The notes beneath the pieces are model-generated. The model saw only the letters and a program-made list of their open reading frames with translations, did no database searches and was not told the DNA's origin. A stretch of 64,000 bases of DNA from Streptococcus infantis SK970. GTDB taxonomy: Bacteria; Bacillota; Bacilli; Lactobacillales; Streptococcaceae. Within the stretch, counting starts at the first letter, position 1. Each line of letters starts with the position of its first letter. Of the stretch, positions 48,119 through 57,297 are shown in pieces. The translations under genes were made by a program, and so were the position numbers. Location of the stretch: assembly GCA_000223255.2 (NCBI GenBank), contig AFUT01000003.1:1-64000 (forward strand), given 5' to 3'.

Positions 48119-48445
48119 CTATAATACCTTGTGCAAAACAGTCGTATATATCAAAATCAGAGTCACGTTACCTACTATTAGACCAAAAGTCGCAAGCAAG
48201 GTCTTTGCTGTACCCGGCTTAAAATCTGCACTAATCAAATATGGCCAAAAGCATACCATTGGGAAAATGGCTATTAACACGCATACATAGGTAGGAAAGC
48301 TTGTCCAAAGAAAGCGTGTCGTCTCTAACCAGTGACCCCATGAAGGTATCACTATTTTGCTTATAGTGAAAAGTATGCATATAAGGTGGACCACTAGAAG
48401 ATAAATAGCATACTTTGTCTTACTTAGTACTTTTTTCTTTTTCAT
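48119..48445 (-). CDS. Hypothetical three-helix membrane protein, 108 aa
   Basis: A basic start (MKKKKVLSKTK) is followed by three membrane helices: AIYLLVVHLICILFTIS, TYVCVLIAIFPMVCFWPYLI and TFGLIVGNVTLILIYTTVL. It lies 27 bp after the paralogue-C gene on the same strand, and may be a partner like the small membrane gene next to paralogue B. The family is not recognised. Confidence 0.6.
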   Translation of the reverse strand: MKKKKVLSKTKYAIYLLVVHLICILFTISKIVIPSWGHWLETTRFLWTSFPTYVCVLIAIFPMVCFWPYLISADFKPGTAKTLLATFGLIVGNVTLILIYTTVLHKVL

Positions 48446-48472
48446 TTTGCCTAATTATCCCTGCAAATTCTT

Positions 48473-49487
48473 CTATCTCTCTGCTGCAATATTAGAACTA
48501 AAATTAAAATTAACTATATCATTATTCGAATCAAGGTCTAAATTCATAAAGTAATGATTCCAAAAGAATTCATTGTTACCTGCTCCCCACTGCACGCCGT
48601 AATGTCCCAAATATTCATCTCTTGGCTCGCTTGGAGTCAGCCATATTTTTTCCCAAATACTTTCGTGAACTCGTTTTCGTCAAGCTTCTTTAGCAAATCT
48701 ATACCATCTATATTATATGAGATTCCATATTTTTGGGCAACAGCTGTGCACTCAGAATCAAAGCAAACCTGCGTAACTACACAGTCCTTCAGCTCCGTAT
48801 TCTTTCTCTTATCTCCGTAAACACCTATACATCCGAGAACTACATTCTTCTTTACAAGAAGATAGGTAGATCGCGTAACTGCTGAATCATATGACTTAAA
48901 GCCGTTTGGTACACTAACCTCAGTTCCTTGGTATTTAGTATAACTTCCCGTTGTCAAAAGCTCGTTATAATTAGGATAATCATGTCTACCATTTGATACA
49001 TAAATTTCAAACCCCTTGTCTATCAAATCCGAAATCTTAGTCTCTGTAAGATGAATTTCAGTTCCGTCAATTTTAAGTGGAGCTGCGTTATCAGGTAGAC
49101 CTATAATTATATATACAAACATCAAAAACACGAATACCATAAGCACTGCAACGATACCTATCCAAGATTTTCCGGTTCTCCTTCGTGCATTGAAAAGCGA
49201 CATTATAGAAGGCGTGATTATAGCAGCACCAATTGGCGCCGCCCCCCCATGAGGGAACATGCTCATGACCTTAAAGGCAATTACAGCGCTAATTAGTATT
49301 AAAATTATGTGCACTGCATACTCTCCTACGCTTAGCTTACTCGTCCTAGTCTGATTATTTGCTGGGGCATCGTACATTGGAACACCGTTCTCAAAGGTGT
49401 TCTTCATTCTAAAACGCAGCCAAAACAATATTCCAATAAACACAAATGCCAAGAACACTAGCATTCCGATAAAACTAATTTTTCCAT
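48473..49487 (-). pseudogene. Membrane protein with 'TKISDLIDKGF' domain (two frame breaks), paralogue C
   Basis: Adding one A near 49480 gives the start MEKISFIGMLVFLAFVFIG. Adding one near 48650 gives the end KKIWLTPSEPRDEYLGHYG, stopping at 48473-48475. Helices, an NQTRTSKLSVGEY block, ARRRTGKSWIG, another helix and the outer domain IHLTETKISDLIDKGFEIY follow in the order seen in paralogue B. About 338 residues corrected. Function unknown. Confidence 0.65.
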
Positions 49488-49548
49488 CTGTAACCTTTTT
49501 TCTGACCTAATTATCGTCCATCAAAATTCATATCTAGTCTACCACATT

Positions 49549-49867
49549 TTGAAATTGTTTTACAATATTTACACACTTGTGCACGAATCAAAAGTTTTAA
49601 AAGGATTTAACGACTTGGCAACAACTCAACAAAGTCTAATGAATGAGTGGGATTATGTAAATAACCTCCTAATAGCAAATCCAACTGAAATAACAGAGTT
49701 GAGTAATATGTCTGTATGGTGGGATATTTCAGGAAAATCCAGAACATCGTTATAAAATTCAAGTTAAAGAAAGAATGGCGTACAGAAAACGAAATAAAAA
49801 GGCATGTTCGATTTGCAAAGGTTACAGAAGAAGGCAAGAACATTTCGTACAGTTTAAAAAGATATAA
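49549..49867 (+). pseudogene. Remnant of a zinc-ribbon (DUF4379-type) protein
   Basis: GFNDLATTQQSLMNEWDYVN and ELSNMSVWWD follow the zinc-ribbon repeat plan (DLAT...EWD...N....W). One base change near 49735 leads on to QENPEHRYKIQVKERM, CSICKGYRRRQ and a stop at 49865-49867. Only one repeat remains. The large intact-looking relative starts at 62858, so two such genes bracket the accessory island. Confidence 0.6.
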
Positions 49868-49917
49868 CAAAAATAAGAACACTTTAAATAATATAAAGTG
49901 TTCTTATTTTGTTAAAA
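49866..49917 (+). repeat. Hairpin repeat R1 (terminator-like)
   Basis: AATAAGAACACTTTA pairs perfectly with TAAAGTGTTCTTATT, followed by TTGTTAAAATGTACAT. The layout (hairpin, then T-rich, then GTACAT) matches R2 and R3. Confidence 0.7.
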
Positions 49918-50014
49918 TGTACATTTGAAAAGTTTTTAGTTTTTGGTTAAAACTATGGGGGATAAGTTATCTATTCCTAAAAAACTAAAAGTTTATGTAC
50001 AATTGACTTAACAT

Positions 50015-50097
50015 GAGTTAAACCATTGATACAACTGAATTAGAAGCATAAAGTACATTCTTTAAAAAGTGTACTTTATTTTTGTTTTGTACATTAT
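50015..50097 (+). repeat. Direct repeat R2, left of the SIR2-HEPN module
   Basis: About 83 bp. It starts with TAAACCATTGATA (one base in from the edge), then AACTGAATTAGAAG, then the hairpin ATAAAGTACA / TGTACTTTAT (50048-50079), and ends TTGTTTTGTACAT. It is about 87% identical by eye to R3. The 443-bp stretch 49868-50310 holds only R1, R2 and the promoter of the module. Confidence 0.8.
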
Positions 50098-50272
50098 TCT
50101 AGAGTGGTATTTTGTATGTTTTATAGTGCATCATATAATCAAATCTAAGAAATTGATTTGTACATTTTTTACTCAAGTAACAGTAGAAGGAGTGACGGTT
50201 CAATTGTGCATTTTATTTAAAATATTTATGGCTATAATAATAGTATTTGAAGCATAGATAAAGTAGATACAG

Positions 50273-50281
50273 TGGTATAAT
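50273..50281 (+). promoter_or_regulatory. Extended -10 promoter of the SIR2-HEPN module
   Basis: TGGTATAAT, 30 bp before ATG 50311. No good -35. Confidence 0.55.
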
Positions 50282-50310
50282 AGTGTCAAAAGACTTTCAG
50301 GAGAAATGAG

Positions 50311-51331
50311 ATGAGATCGCATACAGTTATTCTAGGCGCTGGTGCTACTATTGCAGCAATGCCAGATGGTGATAAAAATGGGAAAAGCTCTTCAGTTATG
50401 AATGGATTGCTAAAAAACTTAATTTAGAAGAAATTCTTGCCGGTGTTGAATTACAGACAAAGAGCGAAAATTTGGAAGATATCTATTCAGAATTATTTGA
50501 GAGAGAAGAGTGCTCTGAAATAGTTAGGAAGCTAGAAGAAAGACTCTATGATTATTTTGCTTCGTTGGAGTTACCTGATGAACCAACAATTTATGATCTT
50601 TTAATATTAAGTTTAACTAATAAAGATTGCATAGCTACGTTTAATTGGGACCCTTTACTTATACAAGCTTATGTTCGCTGTTCAAAAATTACTCTGAACC
50701 TGCCACAAATTCTTTGTTTACATGGGAATGTAGCTGTCGGTTTTTGTGAAGAACATACTGAGTTTGGAACAGTAGATTACTATTGCCCAACATGTCATAA
50801 AAAATTAAATCCAACAAAATTATTGTATCCCGTAAAAACAAAGACTATTCTTCCGATGGATACATAAATTGGTGTTGGAAAGCATTAGATTACTTTGTTG
50901 ATCATTCATATATGTTAACTATTTTTGGATACAGTGCTCCTAAAAGTGATGTAGATGCTGTTAATTTAATGAAAAAAGCATGGGGAAATATTGAAGACAG
51001 ACCACTTGAAGAAGTTTCCGTAATAGATATTGTAGACGAAGCGACTATGCTAAATACATGGAAAGACTTTATTCATAGCCATCATTATAGGTATTCAAAT
51101 TCATTTTTTGATTCTTACTTAGCAAAATTTCCAAGAAGAACTTGTGAAACCGTATTTGCAACATTTTCATTAAATGTTCCTTCTGATGGAAGTAGAGGAT
51201 TTAAAGAGAATTTTAATTGGGACATGATAAAAGAATTTTTATCTGATATGTTAGTTGAAGAACAGGATAATAAAGGAAAATCAAATTTAAAATCGAAATA
51301 TTTAGTTTGGAATGAAGATGTTAACAAATAA
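50311..51331 (+). pseudogene. SIR2-like protein (predicted NADase, two frame breaks)
   Basis: CAGGAG precedes ATG 50311. VILGAGATIAAMPDG is the NAD-binding start, ATFNWDPLLIQA the TxNxD block, and LCLHGNVAVGF the catalytic His. CPTCHKKLNPTKLLYP is a zinc pair and FGYSAPKSDVDAV the second NAD block. Single A losses at 50412-50417 and 50833-50837 break the frame. Corrected, KKLNLEEILAGVEL and LYPVKNKDYSSDGYIN span the joins, about 340 residues. SIR2-like defence proteins usually destroy NAD on infection. It overlaps the HEPN gene by 20 bp. Confidence 0.8.
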
Positions 51332-52798
51332 TCCAATTAATCATAGTGTACTTAAATTGTCAATGGATTTCGATAATGCTTTTAAAGATAAAAATATAGA
51401 GGAAATCCATAGACTAATAGAATTTGGAAAAAATATGGAAAATACTATTGATGATATTTCCAAAATTCATTTATTTTATTCTATTGGGACAGCATATGGT
51501 GATATATTTGAACTAAGTGATAACCTAGTATTCAACATAGATACCGATTGTATAGTTCAACAAATTTATTACTTTAGAAAAGCTATCGAAATTTCAAATA
51601 ATATTGATATAAATCCTGAGAACAATAGATTTGTTTACCCATCATTATGTTCACTATACACCAATTACGCAAATCTATTAGATGCTTGTGGTAGAAAACA
51701 GTTAGCTATTAAGATGTATTGTAAATGTATACAAATCAATCCAAAATTCACAATGGCTAGTGGTAACTTGGCTATTTGTTTAGATCATTATCGTAATTTT
51801 TTGAGTGATAACGAACACCTTCACTTTATTAAAAAAATTAAAATTTAATAGAAACAAGCATAACTGTTTCAGATCCAAACAGAGTTGATAATGCAGAAAA
51901 GCAATTTATTAAACTTTACGAACAATATCTTGATTATAAAGACTTAGATGAATGTTCTTGTAAAACAATCGATTATAATTCTAATTCACAAAAGTATCGT
52001 GAATGGTGTTGGAACAACGGGCTGTATCTTAATCCACTTAATGACTTACAAGCTGACGATATAAATAGATATGATGACAATCTTTTACTACCAAGTTTAT
52101 TATTTCAATCGGATAAAGATTTAAACAAATATATTTCTATGTTTAATCAAATTAAGCAAGAATATGTTTATGCGCGTTACCTCTGTTTTAATAGCAATGA
52201 GGTTGATTCGGTTCATTATGCTGATGTGAATGTTTATCTTATTGATTGTCTAGACTATGTACAATACTCTATCCGAGTTGAAGGATTAAAAGCATCTTTT
52301 AAAACACTATATTCATTATTAGATAAAGTAGCTATGTTTATAAATGAATATTATTCTTTAAAAATTAAAACTAGACAAGTAAATTTCCATTCAATTTGGA
52401 GATCAAATAGTGATTTAAATAAAATGTTGGATAAGAATATTGGTCTGTCATCTATATTTTGGATAGAGAAAGATTTTGATAATGGTGATAATTCTTTGAC
52501 AGCAAATCCACACGCAAAGCTATTAAAAACTATTAGAAATTATTTAGAGCATAGGTTTACTAATATTACATTGAATTTTATTGATGGAAGTGAAGAAAAT
52601 AATGAAACTAGACTGTATCTAACTGAATTTGAACTTCAAGAGTGTACATTAGATTTATTAAATCTTGTAAGAGAAGTTATTTTTTCACTCAAAAATGCCA
52701 TTCAAATAAGTGAAAATGAAAAACAATCTACTCTAAGCAGTGAAGTTGCTTTAATTCCGATAAATTATGAAGAAGTAGATTCGGAAGATAAATTATAA
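51312..52798 (+). pseudogene. TPR plus LA2681-type HEPN protein (one frame break)
   Basis: The start overlaps the SIR2-like gene. Residues 1-180 are helical with a TPR-like unit (YTNYANLLDACGRKQLAIKM and KCIQINPKFTMASGNLAICL). One A is missing at 51840-51843. The C-terminal part has ARYLCFNSNEVDSVHYADVN, IRVEGLKASFKTLYSLLDKV, an IW block and IRNYLEHRF. That last piece is the RNxxxH HEPN ribonuclease motif. The order matches the LA2681 HEPN family. About 495 residues corrected. It is a likely RNA-cutting toxin paired with the SIR2-like gene. Confidence 0.75.
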
Positions 52799-52873
52799 CA
52801 TTGAGCATACAATTTATAGTCGTTATAAAAAGCAATAGTCTAAATTCATTTAACTAATCGACTTAATTAACTA

Positions 52874-52955
52874 GAGCTAAACCATTGATAAAACTGAATT
52901 AGAAGGATAAAGTACACTCATTAAGCAGTGTACTTTATTTTGTTTTGTACATAAT
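52874..52955 (+). repeat. Direct repeat R3, right of the SIR2-HEPN module
   Basis: A copy of R2: TAAACCATTGATA, AACTGAATTAGAAG, the hairpin ATAAAGTACAC / GTGTACTTTAT (52907-52938), then TTGTTTTGTACAT. It serves as the terminator of the HEPN gene. Nothing else is seen in 52956-53070. Confidence 0.8.
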
Positions 52956-53072
52956 TTGTTGATTGCTTAATCAATACTACATCTCTATCAGGCAATTCAG
53001 ACTCCATTTAGTCCTCTAAAACCCACGTTGAGGCAGCATCACTGCTTGTACGAACTTAGAAAAATGTTGACG

Positions 53073-53098
53073 AAAAAGCCTTGGTGTCAAGGTTTTTT
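53073..53098 (+). terminator. Rho-independent terminator
   Basis: AAAAAGCCTTG, a 4-nt loop, CAAGGTTTTTT. Confidence 0.8.
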
Positions 53099-53125
53099 GG
53101 TATCCTCAAAAAGGTAATTTTATAA

Positions 53126-53154
53126 TTGACAGTTTGTCAGTAGAGTAGTATAAT
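53126..53154 (+). promoter_or_regulatory. tetR promoter with TGACA-N3-TGTCA operator
   Basis: TTGACA, 17 bp, TATAAT: a near-perfect sigma-A promoter. The palindrome TGACAGTTTGTCA (53127-53139) overlaps the -35. The same palindrome type occurs before the ABC ATPase gene (53875). Confidence 0.8.
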
Positions 53155-53174
53155 TTATAAACAGGAGGAATAAA

Positions 53175-53792
53175 ATGCGAGATGTAAAAGATCCGGAAAT
53201 TCGACGGGCTGAGATTATGGATGCTGCTATGCTCCTCTTTATGGAGAAAGGATATGCGAACACAACAACTCAGGATATAGTCGATAAGGTAAATATATCA
53301 CGAGGTTTGTTATACTATCACTTTAAGAACAAAGAAGATATTCTGTATTGTCTTGTAGAACGTTATTCAGAGAAATTATTGAGAGATATTCACGTGATTG
53401 TCAATGATGTTGACAAAACTGCTATTGAAAAAATAAGAGCCTTTATAGATGCCACAATAATCTCTACAGATAACGTTTCAGCAGAAGGAACTGAGTTACA
53501 AAAGACGGTTGATCTTGAAGAAAATCGTTATATGTTAGATAAGTTGTCTCATAAGCTCATTGAAAAACTGACTATATATTTTGAGAGGATAATAAATCAA
53601 GGCATCTCAGAAAAAGTATTTTCTGTAAAATATCCATCAGAAACAGCAGAATTTCTGATGACAGCCTATGTTTTTGTTTCAAATAACATAGGTATAAAAA
53701 CTTCAAAGAAAGAAACTGTCAAAGATTACTTGAATGCATTTAAGATAATGCTGGAACAAAATCTAAATACAAAAGGACTCTTTAGCAATTAA
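53175..53792 (+). CDS. TetR family transcriptional regulator
   Basis: The N-terminal helix-turn-helix is clear: IRRAEIMDAAMLLFMEKGYA followed by TTQDIVDKVNISRGLLYYHF and KNKEDILY. The ligand domain is of ordinary length (205 aa total). CAGGAGG precedes the ATG. It probably represses its own promoter and that of the ABC exporter by binding TGACA-N3-TGTCA; binding of a drug or peptide would release it. That model is inferred from the two palindromes. Confidence 0.9.
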   Translation: MRDVKDPEIRRAEIMDAAMLLFMEKGYANTTTQDIVDKVNISRGLLYYHFKNKEDILYCLVERYSEKLLRDIHVIVNDVDKTAIEKIRAFIDATIISTDNVSAEGTELQKTVDLEENRYMLDKLSHKLIEKLTIYFERIINQGISEKVFSVKYPSETAEFLMTAYVFVSNNIGIKTSKKETVKDYLNAFKIMLEQNLNTKGLFSN

Positions 53793-53825
53793 AAAAAGAT
53801 AGAATGTTTGTAAAGAGAACTATGT

Positions 53826-53856
53826 ACCGATAGCTAAATCAAAACAAGCTATCGGT
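53826..53856 (+). terminator. Hairpin after tetR (weak terminator)
   Basis: ACCGATAGCT pairs with AGCTATCGGT, then ATTATTT. A stable stem with a poor T-run. Confidence 0.5.
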
Positions 53857-53874
53857 ATTATTTCAAAATATGAC

Positions 53875-53887
53875 TGACAAATTGTCA
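53875..53887 (+). promoter_or_regulatory. TetR operator before the ABC exporter
   Basis: TGACAAATTGTCA, the same arms and spacing as the site in the tetR promoter, 15 bp before ATG 53902. Confidence 0.7.
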
Positions 53888-53901
53888 ATAGAGGTGAAAA
53901 T

Positions 53902-54612
53902 ATGTTAGAGATAAAGAATTTTAGTAAAAGTTATGGGGATAAGAAGGTTGTGGATAACCTATCTATTTCAGTACAGCCTGGAGATATTTATGGTTTTATT
54001 GGAGCAAATGGTGCAGGCAAAACGACAACGATAAAGGCAGTTGTCGGTATCCATGATTTTGAAGACGGAAGTATAATTATTAACGGTCATTCTATTAAAG
54101 AAGAACCTGTTATTTGTAAAAAAATGATGGCGTATATCCCAGATAATCCAGATTTGTATGAACATATGACAGGACTTCAATATATTAATTTTATTGCTGA
54201 CTTGTTTGAAATTCCTACAAAAATACGCAAGGAGAGAATACAAAAATACGGTGATTTATTTGATATGACTGAGCATCTTTCGGGGATTATTTCTTCATAT
54301 TCACATGGAATGAAGCAACGAACAGCCATTATTTCTGCACTTGTACATTCTCCCAAACTGTTGATTTTAGATGAACCTTTTGTTGGGCTAGATCCCAAAG
54401 CAACTTTCCTACTAAAGAAAATTATGCATGAGTGTGTTTCAGATGGAGGTGCTATTTTCTTTTCAACCCATGTATTGGATGTTGCGGAAAAATTATGTAC
54501 CAAGATTGCCATTATCAAAAATGGAAAGTTAATTGCAAGTGGCAATACAGGAGACGTCAAAGGTGATGAATCATTGGAGGCATTTTTCATGGAGGTGCAG
54601 GACAATGAGTAA
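53902..54612 (+). CDS. ABC exporter ATP-binding protein
   Basis: A 236-residue ATPase of the ABC-2 exporter group. Walker A is GANGAGKTTTIKAVVG, the signature SYSHGMKQRTAIISALVH, Walker B LLILDEPFVGLD and the switch STHVLD. The first G of the signature motif is replaced by H (SHGMK), which is common in this group. The stop overlaps the permease start (54605) by 8 bp. Controlled by the TetR site just upstream. Confidence 0.92.
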   Translation: MLEIKNFSKSYGDKKVVDNLSISVQPGDIYGFIGANGAGKTTTIKAVVGIHDFEDGSIIINGHSIKEEPVICKKMMAYIPDNPDLYEHMTGLQYINFIADLFEIPTKIRKERIQKYGDLFDMTEHLSGIISSYSHGMKQRTAIISALVHSPKLLILDEPFVGLDPKATFLLKKIMHECVSDGGAIFFSTHVLDVAEKLCTKIAIIKNGKLIASGNTGDVKGDESLEAFFMEVQDNE

Positions 54613-56160
54613 CATTTGGATACTGCTTAAAGCCCAATTGATTAATTTCTTTCCTATTAACGAGATTAGAGATTCACGAAATAAAAACAAAGTTCAATGG
54701 CTATTGCGAGTTTTGGCATAATAACTCTTTCCTTATTTTGCTTTGTTTACAATATAATAACAGCGAAAACATTGGTCCACGTCGGACAGCAGAACTTGAT
54801 TCCAGCATATATGGTCTCTGTATCAAGTTTTTCAATATTATTTTTGACAGTATTTTATTCGAATGGCATTTTATTTGGCAGTCGAGATATGGAAATTCTC
54901 CAATCCTTACCTGTTAAAAGTTCGTATATTATCACCAGCAAGTTCATGTTTATGTACTTATTGAATTTTTTAATAGGCTTGATGTTTATGCTTCCGGGTG
55001 GAATTATATGGGGCTTGAACGGAAGTTTAAACCTCCTACAGATTATATTGTATTTTACTTCTATAATTTTTGCCCCTTTGATCCCCATGTGTATAGCGGC
55101 ATGCATGGGACTCGTTATTGTTGTCGCTTCATCTTTTTTAAAAGAAAAAATGTTATCTCTCTTATTTTTTCATTTGCAATGCTAGGTATAATTGGATATT
55201 TTGCATTATCAGCTTTGCAATCAGGTGATGAAAGTAGTATTGGGGTTACTCTGGCTAAGCAAATTACTGGACTGTATCCAATTTCTAGACTATTTATGTC
55301 ATACTACAATTTTCCAATGTACTATGGGATGGGATTTTATATAGTTCTTTCAATAGTCGTCTTTTATCTATTTGTCAAAATTGCTTCGTTGAAGTATGGA
55401 CTACTTAATACACTTGCCAATACAAAATCAAGTTATGCTAATGACAAAGTATCTTATGAAAGAAAATCGGTATTTTTTCCTTGTATCAAAAAGAGCTTGG
55501 ACGATTTTTAAGTTCTTATATGGCAGTCTTGAATGCTGGGCTTGGAGTGATTCTTTTATGTGTCTTTAGTATATGTTTCCTGTTTAATTCTGTAGGTCAA
55601 ATAGGAAATTCAGCAGGAATTGAAAATATAAATGAGTATCTTTCAAACTTAGCTCCCGTCTTTATTGCATCTATGCTTTCACTCAGTTGTCCAGCAGCTT
55701 CATCTATATCTTTAGAAGGTAAAATATTTGGATTTTGAAAAGTTCTCCAGTTGAAGTGAAAACGATTTTAAATGCTAAGATAGCTGTCAACCTTACACTT
55801 CATTTGATTGGATATATGATTTCTGTATCTGTATTTATGCTGAAACTTGATATGAATCCTATTCAAGTTATGAATCTAGTTATTGTTCCTATATGTTACT
55901 CCCTTTTTATAATGGTAATCGGAATTTCATTAAATAAAAAATATCCTAACTATGATTGGGACAGTGAGATGATAGTTGTCAAACAAAGTCTTCCTGTTAT
56001 TGTAACTGGAATTATTAGTATGATTACGCTTATTACGCCTATTTTGCTTAATTGGTTTTTTAATCTTCCGATTATATTTGTTTTGCAAGCAGTATCAGTA
56101 ATTTTACTGGCTATTTCGTTTAGAGTTTATATAAAAATGACCAAGTTAAATTTTATCTAG
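54605..56160 (+). pseudogene. ABC exporter permease (four frame breaks)
   Basis: Starts MSNIWILLKAQLINFFPINE. Five consecutive frames join by one added base each near 54690 and at T-runs around 55165, 55474 and 55735. The last three give LSLLFFSFAMLG, SVFFSLYQKELGRF and IFGFLKSSPVEVKTIL across the joins. The corrected protein is about 518 residues with roughly twelve helices, the YwfM/ABC-2 exporter plan. It works with the ATPase upstream. The substrate is not readable. The high number of T-runs in helix-coding DNA explains the many breaks. Confidence 0.8.
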
Positions 56161-56178
56161 TTAAAGGAGGAAAATAAG

Positions 56179-56400
56179 ATGAAAAATAGACTGTTAAAAG
56201 ATATTTTGGTTTTGTTGGGAATGATGGTCATCATAGTCATTATTTGTGGGTTTCTCCCTGAGAAAGTTCCTATTCATTTCAATGCAAAAGGAGTAGCAGA
56301 TATGTTTGCAAATAAATACTATCTTCTACTAGCTACAGTAATCCCCTATTCCGCATATTGGAAGTTTGTTAGGGAAAGTGATAATAAAAAGATTAAATGA
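56179..56400 (+). CDS. DUF1648 domain membrane protein, 73 aa
   Basis: AAAGGAGG precedes the ATG. A helix (VLLGMMVIIVIICGF) is followed by LPEKVPIHFNAKGVADMFAN, the DUF1648 signature found at the start of SdpI-type immunity proteins, and a second helix. Only the first part of the SdpI plan is present. The stop overlaps the next start (ATGA). A role in exporter control or self-protection is possible. Confidence 0.75.
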   Translation: MKNRLLKDILVLLGMMVIIVIICGFLPEKVPIHFNAKGVADMFANKYYLLLATVIPYSAYWKFVRESDNKKIK

Positions 56401-56738
56401 AACACCATCTATATTTACAAATTGCATCAAAATTAAGAACGAAGATTTTAAGAGGTGATTATGCACCTGAACAACAAATTCCTTCAATAAGGAAATTAGC
56501 AGAAAACGAGAAGTGTAATCCGGCAACTGTCCAAAAAGCAATGAAAGTTCTTGAAGAACAGAATTTGGTTACTAGCTGTGGAACATTAGGATATTTTGTC
56601 ATAGCAAGCGAGCAAGAAATAAAAGAGATAAGATATCAAGAATCTAACAAGCTAGTTAAAATTTTGTTTGAAAAACTTGGTGAGCTAGGCTTTTCAGAAG
56701 ATGAGATTGTCAATTTAATTTTTAGAAAAGATGCTTAG
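56397..56738 (+). CDS. GntR (YtrA-type) transcriptional regulator
   Basis: A 113-residue regulator with the N-terminal winged helix: LQIASKLRTKILRGDYAPEQ, IPSIRKLAENEKCNPATVQK and AMKVLEEQNLV. It has only a short C-terminal helix, as in the YtrA subfamily that controls ABC exporters. It overlaps the DUF1648 gene by 4 bp and is the last gene of the unit. The cluster thus has two regulators, TetR at the front and GntR at the end. Confidence 0.88.
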   Translation: MKHHLYLQIASKLRTKILRGDYAPEQQIPSIRKLAENEKCNPATVQKAMKVLEEQNLVTSCGTLGYFVIASEQEIKEIRYQESNKLVKILFEKLGELGFSEDEIVNLIFRKDA

Positions 56739-56783
56739 AAGAAATTGAATGGAAATTTATTAGGATTATTTGTGAAAGTATAG

Positions 56784-56809
56784 AAAAGCCTTGATTTTAA
56801 GGCTTTTTT
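56784..56809 (+). terminator. Terminator of the exporter unit
   Basis: AAAAGCCTT, a 6-nt loop, AAGGCTTTTTT. Confidence 0.85.
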
Positions 56810-56838
56810 CATTTTCCAATAAATAACTTGACATTATT

Positions 56839-57195
56839 AGTTACTTTTACTTCTTCAAGTAATTCTGAGGAATAGACGACAACTTTAAAATCAAATAAGC
56901 TAAAAACGCTCTAAAATCATTAAATTGACATAAAAGTGTTTTTTATTGTCAAAATATACAATTGAAAAAATTTCCAGTTTTTTAAAATCACTTTCTCAGA
57001 TGACAATTTAATCAAAATATGATATAATACAGAAAAGTAAAATAACAAAAGTAACTTACAGAAGTAAAATAACAAAAGTAAATAGATAGCCACGGCGGAT
57101 ATTCCTTTCATTGTTTAGAAGGATTTGCTGTGGTTATCGTTGTTGCTGAGCTAATTAATTGCTCTTATTACTTAGATGAAGTTACTTTTATTATT
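56839..57195. repeat. Cluster of TTACTTTT-type repeats, possible recombinase sites
   Basis: AGTAAAATAACAAAAGTAA occurs twice as a direct repeat (57036-57054 and 57063-57081). Related inverted copies are AAGTTACTTTTATTATT (57179-57195) and AGTTACTTTTACTTCTT (56839-56855). Such direct and inverted arms next to a recombinase gene are typical of element ends or attachment sites. Confidence 0.5.
57000..57028 (+). promoter_or_regulatory. Promoter of the recombinase operon leader
   Basis: ATGACA, 17 bp, TATAAT. It predicts a leader of about 320 nt before ATG 57357 that holds the repeats and two hairpins. Confidence 0.6.
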
Positions 57196-57297
57196 GAATT
57201 AATTTAAATAATAATAACGATCAATGAAAGTACTCATCGATATTCCCTTTATGCAGTTAGAGCACAAAGGAAAATGGTACTGACTTGATCGTTTTTT
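57085..57297 (+). ncRNA. Structured leader with two hairpins, the second terminator-like
   Basis: Hairpin 1: GATAGCCACGGC (57085-57096) pairs with GCTGTGGTTATC (57127-57138). Hairpin 2: AACGATCAA (57216-57224) pairs with TTGATCGTT (57285-57293) and inner stems GTAC/GTAC and CCTTT/AAAGG, followed by six T. Both carry the string ATATTCC in the rising arm. It could be a small RNA or an attenuator of the recombinases. No family is recognised, and no coding frame is seen in 56810-57356. Confidence 0.5.

Noticed and set aside
49866..52955. CRISPR array or integron attC series from the hairpin repeats R1-R3
   Set aside because: Only three copies, spaced by 0.1 and 2.8 kb, with no regular short spacers. 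No integron integrase with the typical extra domain is evident.
57036..57081. CRISPR-like short direct repeats
   Set aside because: Just two 19-bp copies 27 bp apart, AT-rich, with no cas genes.
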